Numbered from the stretch's first letter, positions 38,562 through 49,593 are shown. The stretch: 64,000 nt of DNA from Blattabacterium sp. (Cryptocercus punctulatus) str. Cpu (GCF_000236405.1 NC_016621.1:186001-250000); one strand, 5' to 3'. Made by a program: numbers and translations. Notes: generated by a model from the letters alone, not told the origin.

Positions 38562-38699
38562 TAATAAAGTTATAGAATGAATTACCATAATATCCTTTTA
38601 ATAAAAAAAAAAATTGGAATAATAGTATGACAAAAAGTCATTTATATTCAAATTTTATTTTAAAATATCTTATATTTCTTAAATTAATTTATTTTGATT

Positions 38700-39140
38700 A
38701 TGGATTTTTTAAGTTTTAAAACTATTAATAAAAATGATTCAAAAAATTGGATTATTATGGATGCAAAAGATCAATATTTAGGTAGATTTTCTACTAAGAT
38801 TGCTTTAATAATAAGAGGAAAACATAAGACTAATTTTTCTCCAAATTTAGATTGTGGAGATTATGTAATTGTAATAAATTCTAAAAAAATTAAACTTACA
38901 GGAAAAAAATGGATTAATAAAAAATATATTCGTTATACTGGATATCCAGGAGGAAAAAAAATAATATTTGCTAAAGATCTTTTGATTAAAGATTCAACAA
39001 AAATAATATATAAATCTGTTAAAGGAATGCTTCCTAAAAATCGTTTGGGAAACAAAATTATAAAAAATCTTCATATTTATCCAAATTCTGAACATAAACA
39101 TCAAGCCCAAAAACCAATTCAATTATATATAAAAAATTAA
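38700..39140 (+). CDS. rplM: 50S ribosomal protein L13
   Basis: Early-assembly protein of the large subunit. 146 residues from the ATG at 38700 (TTG two codons upstream less likely). WIIMDAKDQYLGR (about 17-29), the LIIRGKHK segment, NLDCGDYVIVIN, and VKGMLPKNRLG are family-specific. First gene of rplM-rpsI-rpsB-tsf. Divergent from dnaK across 193 bases that must hold both promoters. Confidence 0.96.
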   Translation: MDFLSFKTINKNDSKNWIIMDAKDQYLGRFSTKIALIIRGKHKTNFSPNLDCGDYVIVINSKKIKLTGKKWINKKYIRYTGYPGGKKIIFAKDLLIKDSTKIIYKSVKGMLPKNRLGNKIIKNLHIYPNSEHKHQAQKPIQLYIKN

Positions 39141-39146
39141 TAAAAG

Positions 39147-39521
39147 ATGATCCATACTATAGGAAGAAGAAAACGTTCTCTTGCACGTATTTATTTAAAA
39201 CCTGGAAATAAAATTATTACGATTAATTCTAAAAAATTAGAAAAATATTTTCCAAAAAATATCCATGGAAAAATTTTATATCCTTTTCAATTAATAAATA
39301 ATAATAAATTTGATATAAAAATAAAAGTTTGTGGAGGGGGATTTAATGGTCAAGCAGAAGCTATTTGTTTAGCTATATCTAGAGCACTTTGTAAATTAGA
39401 CCCAGAAAATAGAAAAATATTAAAATTTAATGGATTATTAACTAGAGATTCTAGAAAAGTAGAAAGAAAAAAATTTGGTCAAAAAAAAGCAAGAAAAAAG
39501 TTTCAATTTTCAAAACGTTAG
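39147..39521 (+). CDS. rpsI: 30S ribosomal protein S9
   Basis: Small-subunit protein whose C-terminal tail reaches the P-site tRNA. 124 residues: IGRRKRSLARIYLKPG (5-20), GGGFNGQAEAICLAISRAL (about 66-84), LTRDSRKVERKKFGQKKARKKFQFSKR with the terminal basic tail ending in KR. Six bases after rplM, the universal pairing. Confidence 0.96.
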   Translation: MIHTIGRRKRSLARIYLKPGNKIITINSKKLEKYFPKNIHGKILYPFQLINNNKFDIKIKVCGGGFNGQAEAICLAISRALCKLDPENRKILKFNGLLTRDSRKVERKKFGQKKARKKFQFSKR

Positions 39522-39549
39522 AGGATTGATTCAAAATTAAATAAAAAAA

Positions 39550-40275
39550 ATGAAAGCTAATACTCAAGATTTATTAAAAGCAGGTGTACATTTTGGACAT
39601 ATTTCTCGAAAATGGAATCCAAAAATGCGTCCTTATATTTTCATGAAAAAAGGAGGATTTCATATTATAGATTTATCAAAAACTGTAATTAAACTAGATA
39701 TAGCCTGTCAAGAATTAAAAAAAATTGTAACCTTGGGTAAAAAAATTTTATTAGTAGGAACAAAAATTCAGGCTAAAGAAAAAGTTTTTTTTTATGCAAA
39801 AAGTGTAAATATGCCTTGTGTAACGGAAAGATGGTTAGGGGGATTATTAACAAACTTTACTACTATTCGAAAATCAGTAAAGAAAATGAATAGTATAGAA
39901 AAAATGAAAAAAAATGGAACTTTCGATGCTTTATCTAAAAAAGAACGATTATTAATAAATAGGTTATATACAAAATTATATAGAAATTTAGGAAGTATTT
40001 CTTTTATGAATCATCTTCCAGGGGGTATTTTTTTGATAGATCCATTTAAAGAAAAAATAGCTTTATCAGAATCTATAAAATTAAAGATTCCTATTTTTGC
40101 TATGGTAGATACAAATACAGATCCAAATGGTATAGATTATCCAATCCCATCTAATGATGATTCATCTAAATCTATTGATATAATTTTACAATTTATTACA
40201 AAAGCAATTCAACAAGGTCATTTATTAAAAAAAAATGAACGTGAAGAAAAAAAATCTATAAATGAAAAATCATGA
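39550..40275 (+). CDS. rpsB: 30S ribosomal protein S2
   Basis: Small-subunit platform protein. 241 residues: LLKAGVHFGHISRKWNPKM (8-26), FIxxKKGG.HIIDLSKT, WLGGLLTNFTTIRKS (about 98-112), and DTNTDPNGIDYPIPSNDDS near the C-terminus. The stop overlaps the tsf start as ATGA, so the two are coupled as in most bacteria. Confidence 0.97.
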   Translation: MKANTQDLLKAGVHFGHISRKWNPKMRPYIFMKKGGFHIIDLSKTVIKLDIACQELKKIVTLGKKILLVGTKIQAKEKVFFYAKSVNMPCVTERWLGGLLTNFTTIRKSVKKMNSIEKMKKNGTFDALSKKERLLINRLYTKLYRNLGSISFMNHLPGGIFLIDPFKEKIALSESIKLKIPIFAMVDTNTDPNGIDYPIPSNDDSSKSIDIILQFITKAIQQGHLLKKNEREEKKSINEKS

Positions 40276-41087
40276 AAATTTCAATTTCTCAAATTTATAA
40301 ACTAAGAAAAATTACTGGTATTGGAATAATGGATTGTAAGATAGCTTTAATTAAAACCAATGGAAATTTTGAAAAAGCAATCGATTTTTTAAGAAAAAAA
40401 GGAGAAAAAATAGCTATAAATCGTGCTTCTTTAAAAGTTAAAGCAGGTTCAATTATATCTTGTATAAATGCTGATCAAACATCTGGTACTATTATCGGTT
40501 TAAGTTGTGAAACAGATATTCTTTCCAAAAGTTCAGATTTTTTAAATTTTTTATCCAAATTATCTGATAAATCATTTTTATGCAATACAAAAGAAGATTT
40601 TTTATCTAGTTTATATCATGGAAATAGTATTCGAGAAATGATCTTTGAAAAGATTAGTGCTTTTAATGAAAAATTAGAATTAAAAATATTTGAGAAAATA
40701 AATTCCCCATTTGTGATAAATTATACGCATAATAATAAAATAGCTTCTTTAGTTGGATTTTCTTCTAAAATTCAAAAATCAATTGCAAAAAATATTGCTA
40801 TGCATATTACAGCTATGAATCCAATAGCTATAGATAAAAAAGAAATACCCGAAAATTTAATGAAAAAAGAATTAGAAATAATTCGATTTCAGATAGAAAA
40901 AGAAAAAAAACCAGATCAAATAAAGGAAAAAATGATTTTTGGAAAAATAAAAAAATTTATAATGGAGAATACTTTATTGAATCAAAAATATATAAAAGAT
41001 AACAATATAACTATTCAAGAATATATGAATAGATCATTTTCAAAAAATATAAAAATAAATTCTTATAAAAGAATAAGTATTTTTTAA
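40272..41087 (+). CDS. tsf: Elongation factor Ts
   Basis: Nucleotide exchange factor for EF-Tu. 271 residues. The N-terminal UBA-like region has LRKITGIGIMDCKIALI (about 11-27) and AIDFLRKKGEK; the EF-Tu contact GLSCETDILSKSSDF replaces the common VNCETDFVAKN. The C-terminal half is diverged and Lys/Ile-rich. Its stop is directly followed by the gpmI ATG. Confidence 0.95.
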   Translation: MKISISQIYKLRKITGIGIMDCKIALIKTNGNFEKAIDFLRKKGEKIAINRASLKVKAGSIISCINADQTSGTIIGLSCETDILSKSSDFLNFLSKLSDKSFLCNTKEDFLSSLYHGNSIREMIFEKISAFNEKLELKIFEKINSPFVINYTHNNKIASLVGFSSKIQKSIAKNIAMHITAMNPIAIDKKEIPENLMKKELEIIRFQIEKEKKPDQIKEKMIFGKIKKFIMENTLLNQKYIKDNNITIQEYMNRSFSKNIKINSYKRISIF

Positions 41088-42659
41088 ATGAAAAAATTGA
41101 TATTGATAATTTTAGATGGTTGGGGTTTATCTTCTTCTGAAAAATCTTATAGATCGGCTATTCATATTGCTAAAACTCCATTTATGGATTATTGTTATAA
41201 ACATTATCCATTTAGTAAATTACAAGCATCTGGTTTATCTGTAGGATTACCATCAGGACAAATGGGAAATTCAGAAGTAGGTCATATAAATTTAGGATCT
41301 GGTAGAAAAGTAATTCAAAGTTTAGAAGAAATAAATAATTCTATTAAAAATAAATTTTTTCAAAAAAAAGTAAATTCTATTTTTGATTATATTTTTTATA
41401 CTAAAAAAAGAATTCATTTTATTGGTTTATTATCAGATGGTGGTGTACATTCACATATAAATCATCTTTTTTATTTGCTTAAAATAGCTCATAAAAAACA
41501 GATCAATAATGTTTTTGTACATGCATTTACAGATGGACGTGATACTTCTCCTAAGAAAGGAATTTTTTATTTAAAAAATCTTTTGTCTTTTATGAAAAAA
41601 AATATTGGAAAATTATCTTCTGTTATTGGAAGATATTATTCCATGGATCGAGATAAACGATGGGAAAGAACTAAAATAGCATATGATGCTATCGTTCATT
41701 CAAAAGGATATTATTGTAAATCCGATAATATATTAAAATATATAGAATATTCTTATAATAAAGGTATTACTGATGAATTTTTAAAACCTATAATAAGTGT
41801 TGATAATTTTGGAAATCCTATTTCTAAAATAGAAAAAGAAGATGTAGTTTTTTGTTTTAATTTTCGTTCAGATCGATCAAGACAATTAACCGAATTTTTA
41901 ACAAATAATCTTGAAAAGAATACGAAGAGTAATTCACTTTCTAAAATAGATAAATTAAATTTATATTATATAACTATGACTTGTTATAATCCTAAATATA
42001 AAAATATTAATGTTCTTTTCAAAAAAAAAAATTTATCAAATACTTTAGGAGAAATATTAGAAAAAGAAGGTAAAAAACAAATTCGTATAGCTGAAACCGA
42101 AAAATACCCACATGTTACTTTTTTTTTCTCAGGAGGCCGTGAAATTCCATTTATTGGAGAAACTCGGATTTTATGTAAATCTCCTAAAGTTACTACTTAT
42201 GATCAAAAACCTGAAATGAATGCAAAACAAATTGTAAATAAAATTATTCCTGAATTAAAAAAAAAAGAAGTTGATTTTATTTGTTTAAACTTTGCAAATC
42301 CGGATATGGTAGGTCATACTGGAAAAATGAAAGAAACAATAAGAGCATGTGAATTTGTTGATTATTGTACAAAAATTTGTTCCGAAGAAGCTATAAAAAA
42401 TTCATATACAGTTATTATAGTTGGAGATCATGGAAATGCCGATTATATGATTAATCCGGATGGAAGTCCAAATACTTATCATTCTAGTTCTTTTGTTCCT
42501 TTTATTCTTTTGGATCAAATATATAAAAATAATAAAAATATTCTTTTAAAAAAAATTGCATCTTTATCAGATGTTACTCCTACTATTCTTCAATTAATGA
42601 ATTTACCGAAACCTAGTATTATGAATGGAATATCTATAATAAAAAAGATAAATAAATAG
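41088..42659 (+). CDS. gpmI: 2,3-bisphosphoglycerate-independent phosphoglycerate mutase
   Basis: Interconverts 3- and 2-phosphoglycerate with two metal ions, feeding enolase, which lies at the far end of the ribosomal block. 523 residues. LILDGWGLS (5-13), the phosphoserine motif MGNSEVGHINLG (about 62-73), HAFTDGRDTSPKKG, NFRSDRSRQL, GRE-IPF, VGHTG and GDHGNADYM are all visible. It interrupts the order of the ribosomal genes by sitting between tsf and map/rpsL. Confidence 0.96.
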   Translation: MKKLILIILDGWGLSSSEKSYRSAIHIAKTPFMDYCYKHYPFSKLQASGLSVGLPSGQMGNSEVGHINLGSGRKVIQSLEEINNSIKNKFFQKKVNSIFDYIFYTKKRIHFIGLLSDGGVHSHINHLFYLLKIAHKKQINNVFVHAFTDGRDTSPKKGIFYLKNLLSFMKKNIGKLSSVIGRYYSMDRDKRWERTKIAYDAIVHSKGYYCKSDNILKYIEYSYNKGITDEFLKPIISVDNFGNPISKIEKEDVVFCFNFRSDRSRQLTEFLTNNLEKNTKSNSLSKIDKLNLYYITMTCYNPKYKNINVLFKKKNLSNTLGEILEKEGKKQIRIAETEKYPHVTFFFSGGREIPFIGETRILCKSPKVTTYDQKPEMNAKQIVNKIIPELKKKEVDFICLNFANPDMVGHTGKMKETIRACEFVDYCTKICSEEAIKNSYTVIIVGDHGNADYMINPDGSPNTYHSSSFVPFILLDQIYKNNKNILLKKIASLSDVTPTILQLMNLPKPSIMNGISIIKKINK

Positions 42660-42664
42660 ATATT

Positions 42665-43486
42665 ATGGTTAAAACAATTGAAGAAATAATTCTTATAAAG
42701 AAAAGTGCTTTTTTAGCATCAAAAACATTAGGAATGTTAACTAAAGAAGTAAAACCAGGTATAAATACACTTTATTTAGATAAACTTGCTGAAACTTTTA
42801 TTCGTGATCATGGAGGTACTCCTGCATTTTTGGGATTATATGATTTTCCAAATACTTTATGTGTTTCTCCTAATTACCAAGTTGTACATGGAGTTCCTAA
42901 TCAAAATACCTTATATGAAGGAGATATTTTATCTATAGATTGTGGTGTATATATGAATGGCTTTTATGGAGAACATGCTTATACTTTTGAAGTTGGGAAT
43001 GTTTCTAGTAAAATAAAAAAATTTCTTAATTGTTCAAAAAAATCTCTTTATATTGGATTATCTAAATGTAAAAAAGGAAATTATGTTGGTGATATAGGAT
43101 ATTCTATACAATCTTATATTGAAAATTATGGATATAGTGTGATAAAAAATCTTGTAGGTCATGGATTAGGAAAAAAAATGCACGAAAATCCTCAAATACC
43201 TAATTTTGGAAAAAAAGGAGAAGGTATCAAATTAAAGGAAGGTTTTGTTCTTTCTATAGAACCAATGGTTAATAAAGGAACTCCTGAAATCATCTTTCAT
43301 AAAGATGGTTGGACTATTACAACTTTAGATAAAGATCTTTCTGCACATTATGAACATAATGTAGCTATTGTTGATGGACTCCCTTGTTTACTTTCTACTT
43401 ACCGTTATATTTATAATGAACTTAATATTAATTCTTTAGAAGAAGAATTCTTTCAAAATGAAAAAATTAATATTGATAATTTTTAA
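42665..43486 (+). CDS. map: Type I methionine aminopeptidase
   Basis: Removes initiator methionine. 273 residues. Metal and substrate residues: HGVPN (His about 76), DCGVYMNGFYGEHAYTF (Asp pair), VGHGLGKKMHENPQIPN (about 167-183) and SIEPMVN with the catalytic Glu. Flavobacteria usually carry map beside secY in the spc operon; here it precedes rpsL. The gpmI-map spacer is 5 bases. Confidence 0.96.
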   Translation: MVKTIEEIILIKKSAFLASKTLGMLTKEVKPGINTLYLDKLAETFIRDHGGTPAFLGLYDFPNTLCVSPNYQVVHGVPNQNTLYEGDILSIDCGVYMNGFYGEHAYTFEVGNVSSKIKKFLNCSKKSLYIGLSKCKKGNYVGDIGYSIQSYIENYGYSVIKNLVGHGLGKKMHENPQIPNFGKKGEGIKLKEGFVLSIEPMVNKGTPEIIFHKDGWTITTLDKDLSAHYEHNVAIVDGLPCLLSTYRYIYNELNINSLEEEFFQNEKINIDNF

Positions 43487-43572
43487 TTAAATTTTTGAAT
43501 TTTAATTGTAATTTGTTATTAATTAATATAATTTGTTTCCTTTGTATATTCTAAAAAAAATTGAAATAAAAT

Positions 43573-43953
43573 ATGCCTACTATACAACAATTAATTAGAA
43601 AAGGTAGATCATCTATTTCTAAAAAAAGAAAATCTGTTGCATTAGGATTTTGTCCTCAACGAAGAGGTGTTTGTACACGGGTTTATACAACTACTCCAAA
43701 AAAACCTAATTCTGCTATGCGAAAAGTTGCTCGTGTACGTTTTACAAATGGTAAAGAAGTTATTTGTTATATAACTGGAGAAGGTCATAATCTTCAAGAA
43801 CATTCTATAGTATTAGTAAAAGGTGGTAGAGTAAAGGATTTACCAGGAGTAAAATATAAAATTGTACGAGGAGCTCGTGATACTGCCGGAGTAAATGGAA
43901 GAAAAAAGAGCAGAAGTAAGTATGGAGCTAAAATTTCTAAAAAAGAAAAATAA
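43573..43953 (+). CDS. rpsL: 30S ribosomal protein S12
   Basis: Decoding-centre protein. 126 residues: [37 protein letters not shown] (about 34-57, with the PKKPNSA loop of streptomycin fame) and [14 protein letters not shown] (about 91-104). Lys42- and Lys87-equivalents are present, so no streptomycin-resistance change is apparent. First gene of the str operon after an 86-base A+T-rich spacer. Confidence 0.98.
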   Translation: MPTIQQLIRKGRSSISKKRKSVALGFCPQRRGVCTRVYTTTPKKPNSAMRKVARVRFTNGKEVICYITGEGHNLQEHSIVLVKGGRVKDLPGVKYKIVRGARDTAGVNGRKKSRSKYGAKISKKEK

Positions 43954-43965
43954 TTTCTATCTAAA

Positions 43966-44442
43966 ATGAGAAAAATAAAGAAAAAAAGAAAAATATATTT
44001 TCCTGATCCACAATTTAATGATCCTCTAGTTTCTCGTTTTATTAATCATTTAATGAAAAATGGAAAAAAAAATTTAGCATATAAAATATTTTATGATGCT
44101 ATGAAAGAAATAGAAAAGATTAAAGAAAAAGAAGAAAAATCAGCATTAGAAATATGGAAAAATGGATTAAAAAATGTAATGCCTCATGTAGAGGTAAAAA
44201 GTCGTCGTATGGGAGGATCTAATATTCAAATTCCTATTCCTATTTCTTCCAATAGTAAAATAACAAAAGGTATGAAATTACTTATATCTTGTGCTTCTAT
44301 TAGAAGTGAAAAAAAAATGTCAAGTAAATTAGCTTTTGAAATATTAGATGCACATAAAGAACAAGGAGAAGCAATAAAAAGAAAAGAAAATATCCATAAA
44401 ATTGCCGAAGCTAATAAAGCTTTTTCTCATTTTAGATTTTAG
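43966..44442 (+). CDS. rpsG: 30S ribosomal protein S7
   Basis: Nucleates the 3' domain of 16S rRNA. 158 residues: [54 protein letters not shown] (about 68-92), and [24 protein letters not shown] at the end. Four bases separate its stop from fusA. Length and motifs are normal. Confidence 0.97.
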   Translation: MRKIKKKRKIYFPDPQFNDPLVSRFINHLMKNGKKNLAYKIFYDAMKEIEKIKEKEEKSALEIWKNGLKNVMPHVEVKSRRMGGSNIQIPIPISSNSKITKGMKLLISCASIRSEKKMSSKLAFEILDAHKEQGEAIKRKENIHKIAEANKAFSHFRF

Positions 44443-44446
44443 AAAA

Positions 44447-46579
44447 ATGAAAAGGAACTTAAAATATACAAGAAATATAGGAATTGCGGCACATATTGAT
44501 GCAGGTAAAACTACAACTACAGAAAGAATTTTATTTTATACTGGAATAAATCATAAAATCGGTGAAGTACATGATGGTGCTGCAACAATGGATTGGATGT
44601 TACAAGAACAAGAACGTGGAATTACTATTACTTCTGCTGCTACATTTTGTGAATGGATTTACAAAAATAAAAAATACCAAATTAATATTATTGATACTCC
44701 AGGTCATGTTGATTTTACGGTAGAAGTAGAAAGATCATTGAGAATATTAGATGGAATGGTAGTTTTATTTAGTGCAGTAGATGGTGTAGAACCACAATCA
44801 GAAACAATATGGAGACAAGCAGATAAATATAATATTCCTAGAATAGCTTTTGTAAATAAAATGGACCGTCAAGGATCAGATTTTTTTAATGTTTGTTTAC
44901 AAATGAAAAAAATGTTGGGGGCTAATTCTATTCCATTACAAATTCCTATTGGATATGGAGATAATTTTATTGGAGTTGTAGATTTAATATCTAATAAAGC
45001 TATTGTATGGGATGAAAATAATTATGGTATTACCTATCAAGAAGGTCCTATCCCATTTGAAATGAAGAATATTGTAAAAAAATATCAAAATAAGATTATT
45101 GAATCTTTATCGGAGTATGATGATGTTATTATGGAAAAATTTTTGTATAATTCTTCTTCTATTTCTGAAGAAGAAATTATAAATTCTTTGCAAAAGAATA
45201 CAATAAATATGAGAATAATTCCTGTATTTTGCGGTTCTTCTTTTAAGAATAAAGGAGTACAAGCAATGTTAGATGGAGTATGTCGTTACCTACCTTCTCC
45301 TCTTGAAGTTAAAGATATTGTAGGAGTTAATCCTATTAATCAAAAAATAGAAACGAGAAAAGCTAGTGAAAAAGATCCTTTTTCTGCTTTAGCGTTTAAA
45401 ATATCTAGTGATCCATTTGTAGGAAAATTAGCTTTTTTTAGAGTATATTCTGGTAAAGTTCATGCTGGTTCATATAGTTTAAATACAAGATCTGGAAATA
45501 AAGAACGTATTTCTAGAATATATCAAATGCATGCTAATAAACAAAATCCTATTGGTAGTATAGAGGCAGGAGATATTGCTGCTATAGTAGGATTTAAAGA
45601 TATTAAAACAGGGGATACTTTATGTGATGAAAAATTTCCAATTCTTTTAGAAAGTATATCTTTTCCAGATCCGGTTATTGGTATAGCGATTGAACCTAAA
45701 TTTAAGTCAGATATAGATAAAATGAGTTTAGCACTATCTAAATTAATGGAAGAGGATCCTACTTTTCAAGTACGAACGGATAATTATACCGGACAAACTA
45801 TTATTTCTGGTATGGGAGAATTACATTTAGAAATTCTTATAGACCGTATGAAAAGAGAATTTAAAGTAGAAGTAAATCAGGGTAAACCAAAAGTAGAATA
45901 TAAAGAAGCTTTAACAGATTTAGTAGAACATAGAGAAATTTATAAAAAACAAACTGGAGGTAGAGGAAAATATGCAGATATATTATTTCGAGTAGAGCCG
46001 GGTAATATAGGGACATATGGATTAGAATTTATTAATAAAATAAAAGGTGGAAATATACCTAAAGAATATATTCCTTCTATAGAAAAAGGATGTAAAGAAA
46101 TGATGAAAAATGGACCTTTATTAGGATATGAAATTGATAGTGCAAAAGTTACAGTATTAGATGGATCTTATCATTCTGTGGATTCTGATCAGTTATCTTT
46201 TGAAATAGCTGGTAAACTTGGTTTTAGAGCTGCCATAAAAAAATCTAATCCTGTTTTATTAGAACCAATTATGAAGTTAGAAGTAATAATTCCAGAAGAA
46301 AATATGGGAGATATTATAGGAGATTTAAATCGAAGAAGAGGGATGATTCGAAGTATGGATAATCGAAAAAATATCAAAGTGATTCAAGCAATAGTTCCAT
46401 TATCTGAAATGTTTGGATATGTTACTATATTACGTACACTTTCTTCTGGAAGGGGTAATTCAGTTATGGAGTTCTCTCATTATGATATAGTTCCAAAAAA
46501 TATTACGGATAATATTATTATGGGAAATAATTGTGTAACTAATAAAGAAAAAAAAATAATAAAAAATAAAAAGTATTGA
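44447..46579 (+). CDS. fusA: Elongation factor G
   Basis: Translocation GTPase. 710 residues from the ATG at 44447, chosen because [20 protein letters not shown] is the family start; an upstream ATG at 44402 lies inside rpsG. G1 AHIDAGKTT (about 14-22), RGITI switch [19 protein letters not shown] and domain [11 protein letters not shown] are intact, as is the catalytic His in the PGHVDF loop. Four bases ahead of rpsJ; no tuf gene follows, which differs from many bacteria. Confidence 0.98.
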   Translation: MKRNLKYTRNIGIAAHIDAGKTTTTERILFYTGINHKIGEVHDGAATMDWMLQEQERGITITSAATFCEWIYKNKKYQINIIDTPGHVDFTVEVERSLRILDGMVVLFSAVDGVEPQSETIWRQADKYNIPRIAFVNKMDRQGSDFFNVCLQMKKMLGANSIPLQIPIGYGDNFIGVVDLISNKAIVWDENNYGITYQEGPIPFEMKNIVKKYQNKIIESLSEYDDVIMEKFLYNSSSISEEEIINSLQKNTINMRIIPVFCGSSFKNKGVQAMLDGVCRYLPSPLEVKDIVGVNPINQKIETRKASEKDPFSALAFKISSDPFVGKLAFFRVYSGKVHAGSYSLNTRSGNKERISRIYQMHANKQNPIGSIEAGDIAAIVGFKDIKTGDTLCDEKFPILLESISFPDPVIGIAIEPKFKSDIDKMSLALSKLMEEDPTFQVRTDNYTGQTIISGMGELHLEILIDRMKREFKVEVNQGKPKVEYKEALTDLVEHREIYKKQTGGRGKYADILFRVEPGNIGTYGLEFINKIKGGNIPKEYIPSIEKGCKEMMKNGPLLGYEIDSAKVTVLDGSYHSVDSDQLSFEIAGKLGFRAAIKKSNPVLLEPIMKLEVIIPEENMGDIIGDLNRRRGMIRSMDNRKNIKVIQAIVPLSEMFGYVTILRTLSSGRGNSVMEFSHYDIVPKNITDNIIMGNNCVTNKEKKIIKNKKY

Positions 46580-46583
46580 CAAT

Positions 46584-46889
46584 ATGGGTCATAATATAAA
46601 AATTAAATTAAAATCTTACGATTATAATTTATTAGATAAATCTGCTGAAAAAATTGTAAGCTCTGTTTTGCCAACAGGAGTTATTTTGAATGGTCCAGTA
46701 CCATTACCTACTGAAAAAAAAATATTTACAGTTTTACGTTCCCCCCATGTAAATAAAAAATCTAGAGAACAATTTATGCTTCCAACTCATAAAAGACTGT
46801 TACAAATTCATAATGCATCGTCCAAAACAGTAGATGCTTTGATGAAATTAGAATTACCAAGTGGAGTTGAAGCTGAAATTAAAGTATAA
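46584..46889 (+). CDS. rpsJ: 30S ribosomal protein S10
   Basis: Also NusE. 101 residues: [21 protein letters not shown] (5-25), [28 protein letters not shown] (about 38-65), and [16 protein letters not shown]. Pairs with NusB, also encoded in this window, in antitermination complexes. First gene of the S10 operon, close behind fusA with no promoter space. Confidence 0.98.
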   Translation: MGHNIKIKLKSYDYNLLDKSAEKIVSSVLPTGVILNGPVPLPTEKKIFTVLRSPHVNKKSREQFMLPTHKRLLQIHNASSKTVDALMKLELPSGVEAEIKV

Positions 46890-46894
46890 ATAAA

Positions 46895-47536
46895 ATGAAT
46901 GGATTAATAGGTATCCATCTTGGTATGAGTAGTATTTTTTCCCAAGATGGAAAAAATATTCCATGTACTATTATCAAAATTGGTCCATGTTATATAGTAC
47001 AGATAAAAACTATAAAAAAAGATGGTTATTCATCTATTCAATTAGGAATAGAAGATAAAAATAAAAAAAATACGACTAATTCTTTAAAAGGACATTTTAA
47101 AAAAGCTGGGATTACCCCAAAAAAAAAACTTATAGAAATTAGAAATGTTTTTTTGATAGATAAAAAATATTTTAAATTAGGTAGTAAAATAAATCCAGAT
47201 TTCCTTATAGAAGGAGAATTAGTTGACGTAAAAGGAATTTCTAAAGGTAAGGGATTTCAAGGTGTTGTAAAAAGACATAAATTTTCAGGAGTTGGAGAAA
47301 AAACTCATGGTCAACATAATCGTTTAAGATCTCCTGGATCTGTTGGAGCTGGATCGGATCCTTCACGTATTTTCAAAGGGAAAAAAATGGCTGGAAGAAT
47401 GGGTGGAGGAAATGTAACTATTCAAAATTTGAAAATATTAAAAATAGATATATCTAAAAATATTTTAATATTAAAGGGGTCTGTTCCAGGAAATAAAAAT
47501 TCATATTTAATGATAAAGAAAAAAAAATGGAATTAA
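46895..47536 (+). CDS. rplC: 50S ribosomal protein L3
   Basis: Large-subunit protein near the peptidyl-transferase centre. 213 residues: [14 protein letters not shown] (2-15), the central [15 protein letters not shown]...[21 protein letters not shown] loop with the methylated-Gln-type region (about 124-160), [16 protein letters not shown]. Its 3' end overlaps rplD by 10 bases. Confidence 0.97.
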   Translation: MNGLIGIHLGMSSIFSQDGKNIPCTIIKIGPCYIVQIKTIKKDGYSSIQLGIEDKNKKNTTNSLKGHFKKAGITPKKKLIEIRNVFLIDKKYFKLGSKINPDFLIEGELVDVKGISKGKGFQGVVKRHKFSGVGEKTHGQHNRLRSPGSVGAGSDPSRIFKGKKMAGRMGGGNVTIQNLKILKIDISKNILILKGSVPGNKNSYLMIKKKKWN

Positions 47537-48156
47537 AAATTTTGGATATTAAAGGAAATTATACAGATCGAAAAATTGAATTTAATGAAAAATTTTTTGG
47601 TAAAAAGTCTTATGATCATTCTATTTATTTAGAAATAAAGAGATATTTATCTGCACAGCGTCAAGGAACACATAAATCTAAAGAAAGAGGAGATTTATCT
47701 GGAAGTACTAGAAAATTACATAGGCAAAAAGGAACTGGTGGGTCTAGAAAAGGTAATATTAAAAATCCTATATTTAGAGGAGGTGGAAGAATTTTTGGAC
47801 CACGTCCTAGACATTATTTTGAAAAAATAAATAAATTAACAAAGAATTTAGTAAAAAAAACAATTATAGGATATAAATTAAAGGAAAATAAAGTAAAAAT
47901 TATAGAAGATTTTCAATTAAAAATTCCAAAAACTAAATTTATATTAAAAATATTGAAATTTTTGAAATTAGAAAATAAAAAATCATTAATGATAATTGAA
48001 AAACCAAATAAAAATTTATATTTATCATCTAGAAATTTAAAAAATTTTAAATTATTAAATATCAATGAATTAAATAGTTATTCTCTATTAAATTCTTTAT
48101 ATATTATTTTTTCTGAAAATTCAATGAAAAAAATTTATGAAATATTGAATAATTAG
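47527..48156 (+). CDS. rplD: 50S ribosomal protein L4
   Basis: Lines the exit tunnel. 209 residues: [56 protein letters not shown] spans about residues 41-95 and includes the KGTGxxR tunnel loop involved in macrolide response, intact. The C-terminal half is diverged. The start overlaps rplC. Confidence 0.96.
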   Translation: MELKILDIKGNYTDRKIEFNEKFFGKKSYDHSIYLEIKRYLSAQRQGTHKSKERGDLSGSTRKLHRQKGTGGSRKGNIKNPIFRGGGRIFGPRPRHYFEKINKLTKNLVKKTIIGYKLKENKVKIIEDFQLKIPKTKFILKILKFLKLENKKSLMIIEKPNKNLYLSSRNLKNFKLLNINELNSYSLLNSLYIIFSENSMKKIYEILNN

Positions 48157-48164
48157 TTATATAT

Positions 48165-48455
48165 ATGATTTTAATCAAACCTGTTATTACGAATAAATCT
48201 TCTATAAATGAAAAGCAAACTTGTTATACTTTTTTTGTATGTATAAAAAGTAATAAAAATCAAATAAAAAAAGAAATAAATAAAGTATTTGGTGTTACTA
48301 TAAAAAAAATTCGAACTATGATTTATCCTAGAAAAGATAAATCTAAATATACTAAAAAAGGATTTTTATATGGAAAAACAATTAGATTGAAAAAGGCTAT
48401 TATTCAATTAAAAGAAAATCAAAAAATTGATTTTTTAAATCAAAAAAAAATTTAA
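48165..48455 (+). CDS. rplW: 50S ribosomal protein L23
   Basis: Tunnel-exit docking site for SRP and trigger factor. 96 residues: LIKPVITNKSSI (3-14), TFFVCIKSNKNQIKKEINKVFGV, IRTMIYPRKDK and KKAIIQLKENQKIDF. Stop directly abuts the rplB ATG. Family-normal length. Confidence 0.95.
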   Translation: MILIKPVITNKSSINEKQTCYTFFVCIKSNKNQIKKEINKVFGVTIKKIRTMIYPRKDKSKYTKKGFLYGKTIRLKKAIIQLKENQKIDFLNQKKI

Positions 48456-49280
48456 ATGTCAGTAAAAAAAATAAAACCTACAACACCTAGTCAACGATTT
48501 AAAATTATTAATAATTTTGATGAAATTACAAATTTTAATCCTGAAAAGTCTTTGACAAAAGGAAAATGTAAATCTGGAGGTAGAAATAATTTTGGAAGAA
48601 TGACTATGCGTTATTTCGGAGGTGGGCATAAAAAAAAATATAGAATAATTGATTTTAAAAGAAGAAAATTTGGAATATCAGCTATTATAAAATCTATAGA
48701 ATATGACCCAAATCGATCTTCTTTTATTTCTCTTTTACATTATAAAGATGGAGAAAAACATTATATTTTAGCTATAAATGGATTTAAAATAGGACAAAAA
48801 GTTATATCTGGAAAAAAAGTTCCTTTGAATATAGGTAATTCAACTTTTTTAAGTGAAATTCCATTAGGAACAAATATTTCTTGTATAGAATTAATTCCTG
48901 GACAAGGAGCTAAAATAGCTAGGAGTGCAGGATCTTATGCACAATTATTTGCAAAAGAAGGAAAATATGCAACTATAAAATTTCCTTCTGGAGAATTAAG
49001 AATAGTTTTGGTTTCTTGTATGGCTACTATCGGTATAGTTTCTAATTTAGATCATCAATTAGAAATATATGGAAAAGCTGGTAAAAATCGACATCTTGGA
49101 AGAAGACCTAGAACTAGAGGAGTAGCTATGAATCCAGTGGATCATCCTATGGGAGGAGGAGAAGGGAAAGCTTCTGGTGGTATACCTAGAAGTAGAAAAG
49201 GAATACCTTCTAAAGGATTTAGAACCCGGACTAAAAAGAAATATTCAGATAAATATATTTTGCAAAGAAGAAAAAAATAA
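48456..49280 (+). CDS. rplB: 50S ribosomal protein L2
   Basis: Binds 23S rRNA near the peptidyl-transferase centre. 274 residues: [37 protein letters not shown] (about 42-67), [32 protein letters not shown], and the catalytic-region [18 protein letters not shown] with the key histidine (about 228). Intact. Confidence 0.98.
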   Translation: MSVKKIKPTTPSQRFKIINNFDEITNFNPEKSLTKGKCKSGGRNNFGRMTMRYFGGGHKKKYRIIDFKRRKFGISAIIKSIEYDPNRSSFISLLHYKDGEKHYILAINGFKIGQKVISGKKVPLNIGNSTFLSEIPLGTNISCIELIPGQGAKIARSAGSYAQLFAKEGKYATIKFPSGELRIVLVSCMATIGIVSNLDHQLEIYGKAGKNRHLGRRPRTRGVAMNPVDHPMGGGEGKASGGIPRSRKGIPSKGFRTRTKKKYSDKYILQRRKK

Positions 49281-49292
49281 ATTTTTTATATT

Positions 49293-49577
49293 ATGGCAAG
49301 ATCTTTAAAAAAAGGACCATTTGTTTCTCAAAAATTGTATAAAAAAGTTTTGAAAAATATTAAACTTGAAAAAAAATCTATTATTAAAACATGGTCTAGA
49401 CCATCTACAATTATTCCAGATTTTATAGGACAAACTTTTGCAGTTCATAATGGAAGACAATTTATTAATGTGTATATTACAGAAAATATGATTGGTCATA
49501 AATTAGGTGAATTTTCTCCTACTCGTACTTTTAGAGGCCATTCTGGTTCTAAAAATAAATTAAAAGTAAAAAGTTAG
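49293..49577 (+). CDS. rpsS: 30S ribosomal protein S19
   Basis: Head protein binding 16S rRNA with S13. 94 residues: [12 protein letters not shown] (1-12), [53 protein letters not shown]. The SRPSTIIP and [12 protein letters not shown] blocks are textbook. Operon position after rplB is universal. Confidence 0.97.
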   Translation: MARSLKKGPFVSQKLYKKVLKNIKLEKKSIIKTWSRPSTIIPDFIGQTFAVHNGRQFINVYITENMIGHKLGEFSPTRTFRGHSGSKNKLKVKS

Positions 49578-49593
49578 AATTTTCTTAAAAAAA

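Noticed and set aside
43487-43572. TTTG...TTTG pattern ahead of rpsL as a Bacteroidetes promoter
   Set aside because: The -7 box does not match TAnnTTTG exactly and spacing is approximate; left out for lack of support.
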